From Lycocorax pyrrhopterus obiensis (Eukaryota > Chordata > Aves > Passeriformes > Paradisaeidae): a stretch of 64,000 nucleotides of DNA. Under the pieces are notes generated by a model that worked only from the letters and a program-made list of their open reading frames with translations, made no database searches and was not told the origin of the DNA. Where the stretch lies: assembly GCA_014706295.1 (NCBI GenBank), contig JACSVZ010000004.1:89039047-89103046 (forward strand), given 5' to 3'. A program made the translations under genes and the position numbers. Below, piece after piece: positions 48,344 to 61,300 of this stretch (position 1 is the first letter of the stretch; every line of letters starts with the position of its first letter).

Positions 48344-48899
48344 TGCTATGGTTTAGCCGCAGCAAGCAGCTGAGACCACACAGCCACTGGCTCATTTGCT
48401 CACCCCAGTGGGATGGAGAGAGAGTAATAGTGAGAAAATGCATGGGTTGAGGTAATAGTTTAATAAGTAATGCAAAAGCTGCACACACAAGCAAAGCAAA
48501 ATGAGGAATTCATTCACCACTTCCCATGTTCAGCCATCTCCAGGAAAGCCGGGCTCATATGTGCCTTGGTGACTTGGGAAGACAAAAGCCATCACTCTGA
48601 ACATCCCCTGCCTCTTTCTTCCTCTCTCCTCTTTATATGATGACCATGATGCCATATGGTGCGGAATATCCCTGGGGTAGTCGGGACCCACTGTCCTGGC
48701 TGTGTCTCCTCCCAGCTTCTTGTGCTCCTGCAGCCTGCTTGCTGTTGTCTGAGGAGCAGAAAAGGCCTTGACTCTGTGCAAGTACTGCTCAGCAATAGCT
48801 AAAACATCCCTGAGTTATCAACACTGTTTTCAGCACAAATCCAAAACATACCAGCTGCTATGAAAAGAAATAGCTCTATGCAAGTCAAAACCCCAAGCA
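48344..48899 (-). mobile_element. Solo LTR, same family as the 17-kb copy
   Basis: 556 bp running TG...CA, flanked by the 5-bp direct repeat CACCT (48339-48343 and 48900-48904), as expected of ERVL-type insertion. It aligns end to end with 17052-17615 through shared blocks such as GGAATTCATTCACC, AGAAAAGGCCTTGACTC, AAACATCCCTG and TTATCAACACTGTTTTCAGC. On the minus strand it retains a TATA-like ATATAAAG (plus 48631-48638) and an ATTAAA polyadenylation signal (plus 48459-48464), better preserved than in the other copy. No internal sequence remains. A 113-codon frame at 48153-48494 (-) and frames at 48530-48795 only read through the LTR. Confidence 0.88.
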
Positions 48900-48904
48900 C
48901 ACCT

Positions 48905-51900
48905 AAAGGTCCCATTCATGTCAAGGATACCAAGTCCTCAGTAAAAAATGCTGCACAAACTTGTTTTTTTTCTAATCGTGTCTTTATTAACTTATTTTGA
49001 AATTATTGAAAGTATTATTTTGAAGTGAATGTATATCTGTGGGGATGTTCCTTAGAGACTTTGTTTTTTCTACAGTAGGTTCTTATTTTACTTTGTATCT
49101 TACAGTACACCAGCTTTTAAAATTGGAAATGTGTCTAGCTTTTTAACTCTAATTATAATCTGCTGAACAGTTAGATCAAATCCTGGCTAGATAATGCGGC
49201 TTGTGCTCTGTCTGTATAATGCTGGCCTTGTTAACATCCTTTTCCTTTGCTAATTTATACCTCTGCATGCCTCAGAAGTTCCTTAATCACCTCTTTTAAA
49301 TTGCAAGAACTACAGTAAAACTTTTTGTTTTTCATAGCTTAATTGGATGCACTGTTAGTATGCAAAGGGAACTTCTCTGTAGATGGTAGAGATGTCAAGT
49401 AATGCTGTTGCAGAGTGAAATACCTTGAATTAAATCTTTCTCCCTATTGAAGGCAATGGGATATTTGCTTTTGGGTTATTATATAGCAACATCAAAACAT
49501 TTAAGAAATAATAGCATAAATACTTGGAGGGAACAAGCAGCCTTTAGCACGAAATGATAAGTGTAGGGGAGGGAGTCCTCACTGGGACTTATTTCCTGCT
49601 GCCAACCATCTCGTGTAAAGTTTTGATTTTGTGTAGGTCTTTACTTTCATTCTATCTTATCTTGATAGCACTTAGTAAAGGAAAACAGCTTTCTAATAGA
49701 GTACAGAAATTGTATGATAATAAATAAAATAATTTAAATATTGAATTTACATATAATATAGAGTACTTACAATAAAGAAATGTACAATGCAAGCTCACTC
49801 TGATATCCAATTAAATTTTCTATCAATTACTCTTTCTAGCATAGGGGTATATGTTTTTTCTTTTCTATCAATTTGACTTGAATTTATGTATTCTAAAAAA
49901 TTATTCTCAAGAATGTTTAGCTTAAAAAGAAAAAAATAGTAGTAACAGCATTAAAATGCTCTCTAAATAATAAAGACACCAAAAAGTTGTATCAGCAGCA
50001 GCCTGAAGAAATGTCCACTCTGAGTTGGATAAACTACCTCCTTTTCAAATCCTCAGAGACATGGGAAATAAGGAATTTAATTATTTTCAGATGCATATCC
50101 ATTGAGTATTTTGTTGCATTTAGGATTGAGAAACACGGGAACCAATGCCTTGCACTTATTCTTTACATTTTAGGCGAAGTACAAAATGATTGCTGATGAA
50201 TTTTATTTATCTCGACTTTTTGTCAAGAAAGGAAATAGGCATAAATTATATCTATCAGTCTTCAGTCAGCGTCCATCTCTAAAATGATGCTGTTCTGCTG
50301 TGTCAGAATCCCTACCTGACTTTTTTTTTTTTTTACTTTAAACACCTTCAGCATCTTTTCTTGAGAATAACAATGAGCTTACATTTCATTTACACTTATT
50401 GGTACTAGCTTCCATGAGAATTGCATTTTGCACCCATAGATGGTTATTTCAAATCCTTTGTTAGCAGTGATACACTGCAGGCTGTGTTGCACTTCTTTCT
50501 ACATTCCAGGAAAACCAATGGCCAGCTCCTTTTTAAAGCATTGAAACATTTTTGACTAGAAACTCAGCAGCTGTAGTCCATACTCCCTTCTGAACTGCAG
50601 GGGTCATTGTTCAGAATGGTAGTTACAGGTGTTTAAATTTCAAGTGTACAGAAAACAAAGCAGATTTCTGAAAAAATTCTCAAATGAAAAGAGATGTCTA
50701 TTTCCTTGAGTAAGAATTTGGAATTATAAGAATTATCTGATAATTTTCTTCCAATCTTCCTCTGCCTTTGATGGTTACACCTATCTGAGCTAAAACCTGT
50801 CTTTAAGCAAATGGGCGTATTTGGTGCACCGAATGTGAATTCCCTGTGAAAGAAAAAATGCTGAAGCTTCCTCTTGCTCTTCTTGATCTCTTGCTTTTTT
50901 TTTTTTTTTTCATTTTTGAAGAAGTCAACACCTGGGAATGGGAAGGAGGAAATAAAATTACACCAAAAATTGAAAGGGAGAAATGGTATTTTATTGCTGA
51001 ATTCAGCTTGGGGAAAATAATTTATCAATCCATTCCCATCCACTGCAGATGCAGCTGATGGAAGGATTTGATTAGAAGGCACATGTACCTTCACAGATCA
51101 GAAAAACAGAAAAATTATTACACTAGCAGAACCTCAGCAAGAAAGAGTAGCTGCAGAATATAACTAAAATTGCAAGTACAAAATTAGATACACATTTTGA
51201 CTGAAAGTACTGGAGTAAAATGGCAGTGCTTTATGCCTCTTAAAAGATCTCTCCATTTCTGGGAGTTACATTTTACTATACTAGTCATTGGGTTCAAATA
51301 GAGTAACTATGTAACATTTGTTACTTTATTACAGGAAATTTTAAGGTCCTCTAAGATGTTTGATCTAAAACATCTACGAGTCTCCTGATTTCCTATTGTA
51401 ATCCTACTTTTTCTTATTTTTTGAATAGTTTAAAAATCCTGTAAGAGGTACGTAAATTGAACCTATTTTTTCCCAATAAAAACTCCTGACAAGATTACAA
51501 GTTCTCGGAAGAGCTAGAAATTTTCAAAACTAAAATATTGCAATTGAGAAAAAAGTGAGGTTTTGGGGATTTTTTTGCTTGTTTTGTGGTGTTCCCTGTG
51601 TCTGATCTAGTGTGTCACTCCCATTTCTCCACTTGTGAATCTGGGCTCCAGTTTGAAAATAAAGGAACATTAGAGTTCCTTCTAAGCTCATCTGAAAATT
51701 TTGTCAATGACTGTATGTATGCGTGAGTAATTATATGGATAGATGATAGTAGTTTATAGACACAAGACTACATTGAAGTAATGTATAATGTTCACAATTG
51801 GCTACAACTCACTGAAATGCTAGAACTTAGTTTTCAGGTTTGTTACATTGTCTTAATGCTAACCATGATGCACATAATCTTGCACTGAGCTCCCTTTCTT

Positions 51901-52230
51901 TCTTTGTTTCTTGTTGGCCTCAAGCAGATTGCAGTGTAATGTCAGGTCATCTCTTGCTGTCGTGATACCCTTGCTGGTGTTGAATTTTCTTCCCTCTTGT
52001 TGATCATTTAAGCATGATATTACTATTTTCAACCCAGACCCACTTTCCACACAAAAGACAAAGGTAAAGGAAAGACAAGGAAAATCTAAAGTACCTCATA
52101 AGCCGTGCAGCACTGCTTGGAGGCATGAAATCTGGAGGTAAGCGGGATTGAATAACTGGCTGCCACTCATTGCTCCATGTCTCTAGCACTGTAAGCAGGG
52201 GGGCTGCTGACTCCACAGTGTTTTGCCTAC
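48905..52230. other. Non-coding AT-rich stretch
   Basis: No gene recognised. Poly-T runs of 14 and 16 bases lie at about 50321-50334 and 50895-50910. The 153-codon minus-strand frame at 50633-51094 crosses the second run (giving a lysine run), has no domain signature, and is most likely chance. Confidence 0.55.
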
Positions 52231-52235
52231 ACCAG

Positions 52236-52723
52236 TGTCCTGATTTCAGCCAAGGACAGGGCTAAGTTTTTGCAGTAGGTGAGAGGAGGCAGAGCCTGGA
52301 GCCATGTGGGCATGGCCAAGACCCTAATTTTATTCAAAACCGTTGCATGTCATTACCAGGTGCGGGAGAAAGGGACACTCTCTCTCACTTATCCAAATGG
52401 TGTTCCTTCTGATGGAATAAGGGTGACAGGCAGGGAAATGGTCAGGGTGAGGTGCCGCCGGCTGTGAGTCTGGTCAGGTTGGGCTGGGTGAGAATTTTGT
52501 GGGTGAATCACCCCTTTTTTGTACACTTTTGTTATTAGTATGGCGGCAGTTACTGTTCATTTTCTTATCTCATTGCTGTTTCCAGTAAATTGTTCTTGTC
52601 TCAACCTGTCATGTTCACCTTTTGTGCCTCCAGTTCTCCTCTCCAGACACATTTTGGGGTCTCAGTCAGAGATGGGGAGAAGAGGGGCACTATATTGGGG
52701 AGTAGCATTTCTAAATCACAACA
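52236..52723 (+). mobile_element. Solo LTR, third copy, different subfamily
   Basis: 488 bp starting TGTCCTGATTTCAG and ending CACAACA, flanked by the 5-bp direct repeat ACCAG (52231-52235 and 52724-52728). The terminal words fit a common avian ERVL-type LTR group (TGTCCTGGTTTCAG-like start, TAAACCACGACA-like end). The 3' part GTAAATTGTTCTTGTCTCAA at 52585-52604 recalls the polyadenylation region of that group, with ATTAAA mutated. The middle differs from the other two LTRs, so it belongs to another subfamily or is rearranged. No internal region is present. The 62- and 97-codon frames inside it are not genes. Confidence 0.8.
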
Positions 52724-52728
52724 ACCAG

Positions 52729-55009
52729 GAAGACAAATGGGGGAAAAATGCTAATACTATGAAAGCTGTAACTCCCAGTTCTCAGACTTTCTGCACATGT
52801 GGCTGTGGGTGAGACCTCTTGTGCCTTAGACCCTTATTGTGCCCTAATTCTAATGAAATGCAGTGAATAATAAAACTGTTTCAGGGTTATTACATTTCAG
52901 AAAAAATCTTTAAAATGGACCTACAAAAAAACCTACAGATTTGTGCTAAAGTTAAATAGTTATTTTTATGGGGACTGTCATGAGTCTTTTGAGTTCTTTT
53001 GCTTCACTTCTATTTTTTGTCTATGATTTTTTGTTTACTTAAATTAAAAGGTATGAGGTCTTGGAAGAAATGAGTTATCAAAGTAACATTCTGCAATTAA
53101 AACCTGTAAATAGTGTCCAGTAGGACAGGATATTGTCCATGTTTTCCATCCATGTAATATTGGCTCTGGCCTTGTACACCGCGAAAGCTCATATGTCTTT
53201 GTCCGCCAGCAGCAGGGGAATCAGCCTGGTATGAAGGGCAAGGAATGACAAAGTATCTTTTATGCAGCTCTGCCCTGCTTGGAGCTGTAAAACTGATGGG
53301 TAAATGAGCTTTCCTCCTCTGAATACTTAAGCCATCAAATGCATTTTAAACTTTACGGTATATGTTAAACCTGTAAGGTTACTTTATGTAGTGCTAGAAC
53401 AAATCCCAAGTTTCCTACATTATTTAATACCACATAAAACACAGGAAGAGGTAAGATAACAGTTCTACATTTTATAAAGTGTAAACAGGATCTACCAAGT
53501 TTCTATTTTGAGAAAAGTCAGCCCAGGAAGTTTCTATGCAGTTTATATTCAAAAGGAGGACACCAAAAAATATATATTTTCTATCACTATATGCCCAATT
53601 TATGATGGGACCTGCAAACAATGAATCTGTTAATTGGTTATTTTGATTTAAAAGAGAAAGAGGTCCTGATTTACTTGTAAAAGCCATCCAAGTTTTATTG
53701 AGCTCTCCCTTGCAGCTACTCAGGTGACTCTTACTTTCTTTACTGCTCATTAACTTCTGTGCTTAAAAGGAACAGTTCTTCTGTTTGACAACTGAGATTT
53801 GATTTTTACGGAATTAGTCTTATCCCCCGAAATAATACAAGTTGATTTCATTTGCTGCGGCAGATAAGTCAAATCATCTGTTTGGCCACATCCTCTGCAA
53901 CTGTTAGCTAAACTGACAGACAAATATTCAAAGATATGTCAAAACCGTGGTGGAATTAGAGGGAAAAAAGTAGCCAATTATTCTTGATGTTAAGAAAACA
54001 TTGGATTAAAGTATTCCTTACATACTAATAATTTAACATTAAGGTACTTTTTCATTGTTTCTATAGTTCAACAAACAGCCATTACCACACTACATGCCAT
54101 TGTCATTGATATATGGTTTCTGATTGACACAAGGTATATGTTTTTTTCTGAAATGGTCAAATGGTCTAGTAACATCTCCTTACATATTTCCTTTCATAGG
54201 TGTTTTTTTTTTTTGTCATCGTTGTCTTACGCATAGTTTTTATTTTCTCATTCATTTTCTTTTCTCATATTGACTTGATTATCTCTTGAGTGTCATGCTT
54301 CCAAAAGAAATGCGTGTGTGTGCTTATGGGGAAGTAAATTCACCTTTGCACGTCGTCTACCAGATATGTCATGGTGGCAGCATTGTTGTACTTGTGATGG
54401 TCAATGGGAATAAGCCAGGCAAGACTTGTGGGCAGCCACTTAACCAATTAATCAAACTGTGTCAGAATTGAGAAGATTCATAACTTTTGGACATGAAGCC
54501 GTTTTGCAGGTCAGGATCTTGCTAAGCAAGCTTTATGCCTGCTGTTTATATATATAAAAATGCTCTGCCGCCTTCATTCTAAAATGGTGTTTTTCTCACT
54601 TTGATATGTCAAAAAATGCTAAATACTTTCTGTTATGATCTGATAGAGTACATGGGAAATTCTGGAATCCACAAACAATGTCTGGAAGTGTGGATTTTTT
54701 AGGTTCTTTGGGGTTTTCTTTCTCCACATGCAGACCCATAGTCCAGGCGTGTGTGAGTTTCATACAGCCATACTTTAAGCTCTGTAAACTAAAGCTTTTC
54801 TTTGGATTTGTGTCTCAACTTGTATCTTCAGAGTTTTTCAGGTGTGAAAGCTATAGTTTGAATTGCTGACATTATCCTGGTATTACTACATGAAAACCAC
54901 TGCCGTGGCTGTGAGAAGCAACCTACCTTGTCTTGAAATAGAACAAGTGTTCTCAAGTTGTAGAAATGAAATCAAGACAATTTCATGTATTCCTAAGACT
55001 TTTACTGTC
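52729..55009. other. Non-coding AT-rich stretch
   Basis: No gene or known repeat recognised. A run of ten or more T is at about 54206-54216. Frames up to 92 codons (53472-53750, -) carry no motif. Confidence 0.6.
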
Positions 55010-55320
55010 AATATGAGGGCACAACAAGGACAATCTGTGCTGCATGCCTGGCTGGGTCAGGGGTCTCACCAGCAAGAACCCGGGGGAGCAAGGCTGAGGG
55101 CGGTGTTCCTGGTATGGGTGGACAGAGCTGTGGGGATGGGCACAGACCCACGTCAAGGCTGGGACATCAGCAGTGCTGGTGGGAGCTCTCTGGAAAAGCC
55201 CTGAGCCCTGGCAGCCAGACCTTCTGGTGAGGATGCTCTTGGGGCGCCGGGGCTGACACCTGAAGCCTGTCCCTAGCTCGGCAGTGTGCTGGTGGGAAGG
55301 GTTGAAGACTGTGCCCATGA
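55010..55320. other. GC-rich island of unknown nature
   Basis: About 310 bases clearly richer in G and C than the flanks, with abrupt edges. A 113-codon plus frame (54863-55204) and a 111-codon minus frame (54983-55318) both cross it, as expected where stop codons are rare, and neither resembles a known protein. I found no target duplication or LTR-like ends. It could be an unassigned repeat, an exon of a non-coding RNA or a regulatory island. Confidence 0.4.
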
Positions 55321-58300
55321 CTAAATTTAGGTGCTCTGAAGAGTTTTAAATAATGCTCTCTTTGTAAATGTCTGAACTCTGTTACAACAGAGATTTTAAA
55401 TTTTGGTAGTATTAAATCACCCTTACCTGGGGATGTGTGGGATCAGTCGGAAGAAAATACTTTGACTGCACAATTCTTCCCTGAAGTATGTTGATTCTAG
55501 GGCAACCTTTATGACCAGCTTCTCTGTGCATTTGTATATAATTTACACATGAGAATGTCAGAAATACTTTGCCCACTAGGAGTCTGTAATTCTCATAAGA
55601 AGACCTTTTTTCACAAAGACCATCAGTGACAGTAGTGTTTTGATAAATGAAAATACTGAAAGAAGAATGTCCCCTTGATTCTTAACAACCACTTTTTAAA
55701 CAATTTTATTTTTTTACAATTTATATGTGCTGGATTTAGATATCTAGTCTGTATATTATTTGAATTTCTGACTGTGAATTCTTTGACTGAACACTTATGA
55801 TTAAAAATAAGCATGAGTACAAGTATGACTCCGCACTGGGACTTACTTGCTTCAAATAAAGGACAAACCCATAGGTTTCTAAATCTCACTCACAGTTTCA
55901 AGAAAACAGGTTTAGTAATTGTGAGATATAAAAACTCAAAATGCTTTCTTTTCAAATAAGATGCTCTTCCATGCTGCTTAATTTTGCTAATAAGATAATT
56001 GAAATGGACATCTAAAATTGAAATTCTGTAATTTTCCTTCGGATTTTGGTACGTCACATGAGACCAAGAAAAATGTCTGTGCTGTTACCTACTTGTGTCA
56101 GACACAATTTTTTAAACTCCTACAACATTGCTTATGTTCCATAAGAATAGGTTTTCTGAAATACATTTAATAAACTATTTTTTAGCTCTTAGTGAAAGTA
56201 TTTTGAGGAGCAATCCAATGTGTAGTGATTCTTCGAGCATTATTAGTATACCTGCATTGCTTCAGCATTCAGCATCTAAAATACGTTCCAACGAACTCTA
56301 AACCTGGTTTTCCAACTGTCAGAAACCATGAAGATTTTTTAATAACCAAAAATGCCATGTATTGGAGAGGCCGAAGTGGCACTTAATAATTTGAACTATT
56401 TTGTTGGTTTCATAAAGAGTTCTTATATTATTGGGAGGTATTTCACAGCCAGCCTTGGAATCACATTAAAAATGTAGGTGAGTGATGAAGGCACAGTGTG
56501 TGTGTGTCTCTTGAGATGTTACCTTGACAAGCTCTTTGTAAATTGAAAACTGGTTTAGCAGAAAAGAGGTGCTGTGATTATTGAATGAATATAAAGCTTT
56601 AACTTCTCTGTCATTTAACAGCTGGCAGATTACAGAACTGCTTTTTGGGGAGAAAAATTAATAGGTTAGTGTTAGTAGAGAGATACGTACAATCACTTTC
56701 TCTCCCAGGGTTTGTGTGAAGCAAATTGATGTGCCAGGCTACACCTTAGAGGGGCAGTGCAGCAAGAACTGGTGCCTTTCAGACTTCAGAAATCAATGAA
56801 AGGCCCTAGGTAGCTATTCAACAGGTTAAAATCTGCAGGCAACAGAGCTGTATGAAAGCCTTAGGGGAAAAAAAAGCCTATTTGATATATTTAAGTCCTT
56901 TGAATTTGCGTAGATATGATCCTTGCTATCAGTACAGCGCAGATCTTATCCTTGCTTCATTCTTTAATATCCTGTGGGGATATACTTTTATGTTTTTTTA
57001 ATTTTCTTTTGTTTGGATATTTAATCAGGTGGGGATAGCTTTATGTTGAAAACAAACCCCAAAAAGTTCCTTGGTTATATGTGAGAAGGTTGTCCTATTC
57101 CATCAGAGATGGCAGCAGAGATAATTTTATGATTTCTCCCCTTCATGATCATTGTAAAGGGAAAGATGGTCTTAGTCCTTCTTTCTGTTCACTGTGGGAT
57201 GTATCATAGAATTATTAATAAACTAAACAGGAGCAAAGTGCTCTCTGATAGATAGCAAAGGGATAAAACAGTGAACACACAGCCATCCAAAAGTTTAGTT
57301 CCATCTACCACAGTAGCTGCTGTTACTCTTTTTTCCCCTTGTCTGGGATGAGTGAGCAGTCAGTAAAGTCCCAGTGTCTTTGTCTGCACCAGAATATACC
57401 CCCTCTCAGGACGTGGGCAGAGGCACTGACAGCCATCTATATTGTTGTTGGATGGATCACAGCACGAGTTTTGTTTGGGCCAAATAGCACTTTTCTGAAC
57501 AACTCTTGGGAATGATTCAGAAGTTGGTACAGCCTGGTGACTGTTCCGAACAGGCAATCTGGACACAGCCATCCTGTTTTGCAGGCTCAGAAAGTTTAAT
57601 AATAATGTGCCAGCTGGCCCCAGTTCCGCTCAGTTTTAGTGTACAGTGTAGTCATCGTCTCCTTATCCTGATCTAGTGACTCACATGTATGTGAAGTCTC
57701 TAGAAGTGCAGCACGATCTCCAGTGAAACACAGTGTTCTGGGGTTTTGAGCAGAGAAGATTTGGGTTTTTTTTAAGATTTAGAGAACAGCCTTACCCCCT
57801 TGCATATTTGTACTACAGAAACAAACATTAAATTAATGAGTTCTGGGACAATTTCGGTATTAAACTCTCTTCCCTTGCTTATTGTAAATAACCTTCTAGA
57901 CAAATAATAGCAGACAATCTTCTTTAGCTGCACATTGAACAAGTATTGCAGTAAACTTCCTTTGATATGGCATCAGCCTCACAGATGGCTTCATTGTTTA
58001 AATAGCCACAAAACTAGTTTTGCTGCCAAGATTGTGACAAAACTGAGGTGTATGAAAATATCTTCTGGTGTTCTATGTGCTGTTTTGAGCTTATGGTTAA
58101 AATATGCAATGACAACCAAAGTGGACAGAATGTCATAGTGCATAAAAACATTGCAAAGAATTAGTGAGTTCCTTCTGTTTTGTTTTGGTTGTTTTTACCA
58201 CTTTGGTGGTGTTGGAGTCCAAAAAGAACGGCAGAGTTGAAGAATGCATGGAATTTTTTTTAATTGTGTCTGTCTGTAAGTGTCAGCTACAGCCAGAATC

Positions 58301-61300
58301 TCATAAGAAGAGGTAGATGAGAATCTAGTGTCATCTCCAAATCCAGATGGTCCTGAAAGTTAGTCCTCTGCAGAGTAAGTTTTGATTAGACCATTATTGA
58401 TCAAATAATCTACAAATTGGACCAGTATAGATTTTAGTGGGACGCAGAATGTTATTTGTGTGGACTCCAAAAGGACAGTTGTGCAAAACGAGTTTGAGAG
58501 TAAGATTTTTTTAAAAAAGGGAAGTTGTGGTTTGTAACTACAGGTTAGGAAATCTTCTCTCATTAAGAATCACTGAGATCTAACTCAAATCAAATTCAAG
58601 CCTTAGGAGCCAAGTGCTTTAGAAACTTCAAGGGAATTTTACACCAAATGTTTCAGGGGAAGTGTCTAGAGAAATCTCTCCACTCACTGCCACTCTCTGG
58701 TTCCTTGCAAAGTTATTACTTCGCAAACATTTATAGGTTTCACTCTTAGCAATTGCATTCTTCTCCTGGGAACAACCACAGGTCATCATAAGAAGACTGA
58801 ACCTGTGACATTTGTGGTTTAATATTTTTATTTCCTTTTTCTGATTATGTATTTAGTTAAAGGGATATCATGCAACTTTGACAATCATTGTCTTTTAATA
58901 TAGAGTGCAAACAAAATGAAGCATTTTTAACACCATAGTACTTAATTAAGGTTTGCAGTGGATTTAAGTAACTTTTTTTCTCCAGATCCCTGCTTCCTTG
59001 TCCCATCAGTGCAGAAGGATTTTTAGCAGAGTGCTCATACATAATGGATATAGGCACATCAGCCTGCCATGCGTCAAGCTTAATGGCTTTTGAAGGAGCT
59101 TTTAAGATTTCTCATGTCAAAACTAACTACAAAAAAATCCCCAAAATCAAAAAACACTTTAGGATGGATTTGCATGATGGGCCACAGATAATTTCTAGAA
59201 ATATCACCTATTGTCACCTAATAAATATATGCTAAAATATGTACTTATATGACAGAGATTTCAGAAGTTCTAAAAATGTTAATTCATTTTACTGAGGAAA
59301 AATTTTGGAAAAAAACCCAAACCAAACCAAAATCAAAATCAATTCAAGGTTTTGTTTATTCAGTCTCTAAAACACTCTCTTTTTTCTGATTAATTATAGA
59401 GTACCAAGAAAAACACAATGTGAAATTGCAAGTGTAGGGTTTTGACTTTCTGTTCTTGTTTCTCTTTCTCCTCCCATTTGTGCATGACCCCTTTTACCAG
59501 ATATTTGTTCTACCTGACATGCAAGGAAGTTACTTTATAGAAAGCAGGTGCCACTAAGAAACTTTGGATTATGGTTTCATAATGTAGTTCATTTTTCTCT
59601 CTGAACTTGTTTTCTTCTTGATGCTCTTCATTCTTATTCCCATACAGCAGCTAACAAGCATCTCAGCCATGTTACCCACTGCAGCTTAGTCATCCTGCTA
59701 AACATGCAATTACATGTGTGTTGAAGGGATTTTTTTTTTCTCTTTTCAAAGCCAGATCAGTTCTTTGCACTTATTTATAGATTGGTTGTGTAAGCCACTG
59801 TAGGAAAAAAAGAGTTCAGTTCAGTGCAAGGCAGCACTGAAAATAAGCAACAGAAAATCATGTTTTTGTGTTAAAACAGAGGTTTAGTGACAGAATTTGC
59901 TGTTCTAAAGAGCAGTCTCTGCCTCACCTTGGCTGGTTAAATAGAAAACATGTGTTGCATGTTGTGAGACACGCATAAAACCAATTAATTTGGGAACTTT
60001 TTCTTCCCTCTGAAGTTATCTAAATGATAAAAATTTAAAAACTCTCACCTTTCTAAACTCACATTAAAAGTGGTATTTTCATCAAAAGTATGTTAACTTT
60101 TCACAGGCTATAGCTGTGGAGTGCAAAATACTCACTGTTCCATCTAGGTCCACAAAGTACTGCACATTGAAATGTATGTTACTTGAGGACTTCCTAGGTA
60201 GCAAGCTATTTATAATTCTTCTATAGCTGAAGCTTTTGAGATGGCAAATTCTTTTCCTGCCCTAATATTGCTATTTTTTCATCTGGCCAAAGCGGTGAGC
60301 ATGTTACATGTCACCCTTGTTGAAGTATGAGACTGCAAATGCTAACCAGACAAAAGTCTTCATAGCTCCCATTTCTATGGAGACCATTTCTAAGAGCAAA
60401 TGGGGACAAAGTTGAAAAAGGTGCTGCTGAATTTCTGTTGTCACAAGAATTCTAACAACAGCAACAGAACAAAGTATTGAACTAAGAGAGGAAAAAAAAT
60501 CCATCAACATTCCTTCAGGAAACCGGCAGGACATGGACTGGCAGGGACTTGAGAACTGCAATGCTGTTGTCCATACAGACTCCTGGTCTGGTTTTAACCT
60601 GTGTCCAAGACAATTCTTAGCACAGACCAGGGAAAAGGGCAGGACAGAGCCTTTTTTTTTCCTGATGCTGTATCAGTAAGGGACGTGAAGAAAAAGTTAG
60701 TGGCTATGACATGTGCTGTGCTACATTTTCAGGACCTAACTACAAGTCCTAATTCCTTTCCTTTTCAATTGCAGGCACAGACAAGAGGCCTGTATGCCAT
60801 ATTGAATTCCTTTCAAATTTTTGCCTCATGATTGTCTGTTTGCAAGATAAATTTTCAAGTCTCTGGGGGCAATAGAGTGCCACTTATGAAAGTGTTAAGC
60901 ACAATAGAATAGTTCTGGAAAGCTTGCAGGACCCCACAGTCCAGCTTTGCTAAAAGCCGCCACAGTGGCTCAGGAGTGCCTGAGCCAGAGCAGGGAACAC
61001 TCCTCGTGCTGGTGCAAATTGTTCCTGGGGCTTTTTTTTGTAATCTTAATAAACAGCAATCAAGATGAAAGAAAGAAAGAAGGACAAAAAGAAAGAAAAA
61101 GAGAGAAAAAGAGAGAAAAAAGTGGGTTTTGAAAGACTGTTGCCTTACTTTAATTAGTAGTAAGGGTCTAGAGATATGATGGCAAGCTGGTGTTAGCTGA
61201 AGATAAGCCTCTATTAAATCATCAGAAGAGTATCCACTACTGAAGCTGATCTTTTCCAAACTTAATCTGCTATTACTTCCTTTCTTCCCTTTCAGTCCTA

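Noticed and set aside
50633..51094. 153-codon minus-strand frame
   Set aside because: It spans a 16-base T run (read as lysines) and has no recognisable motif; likely chance.
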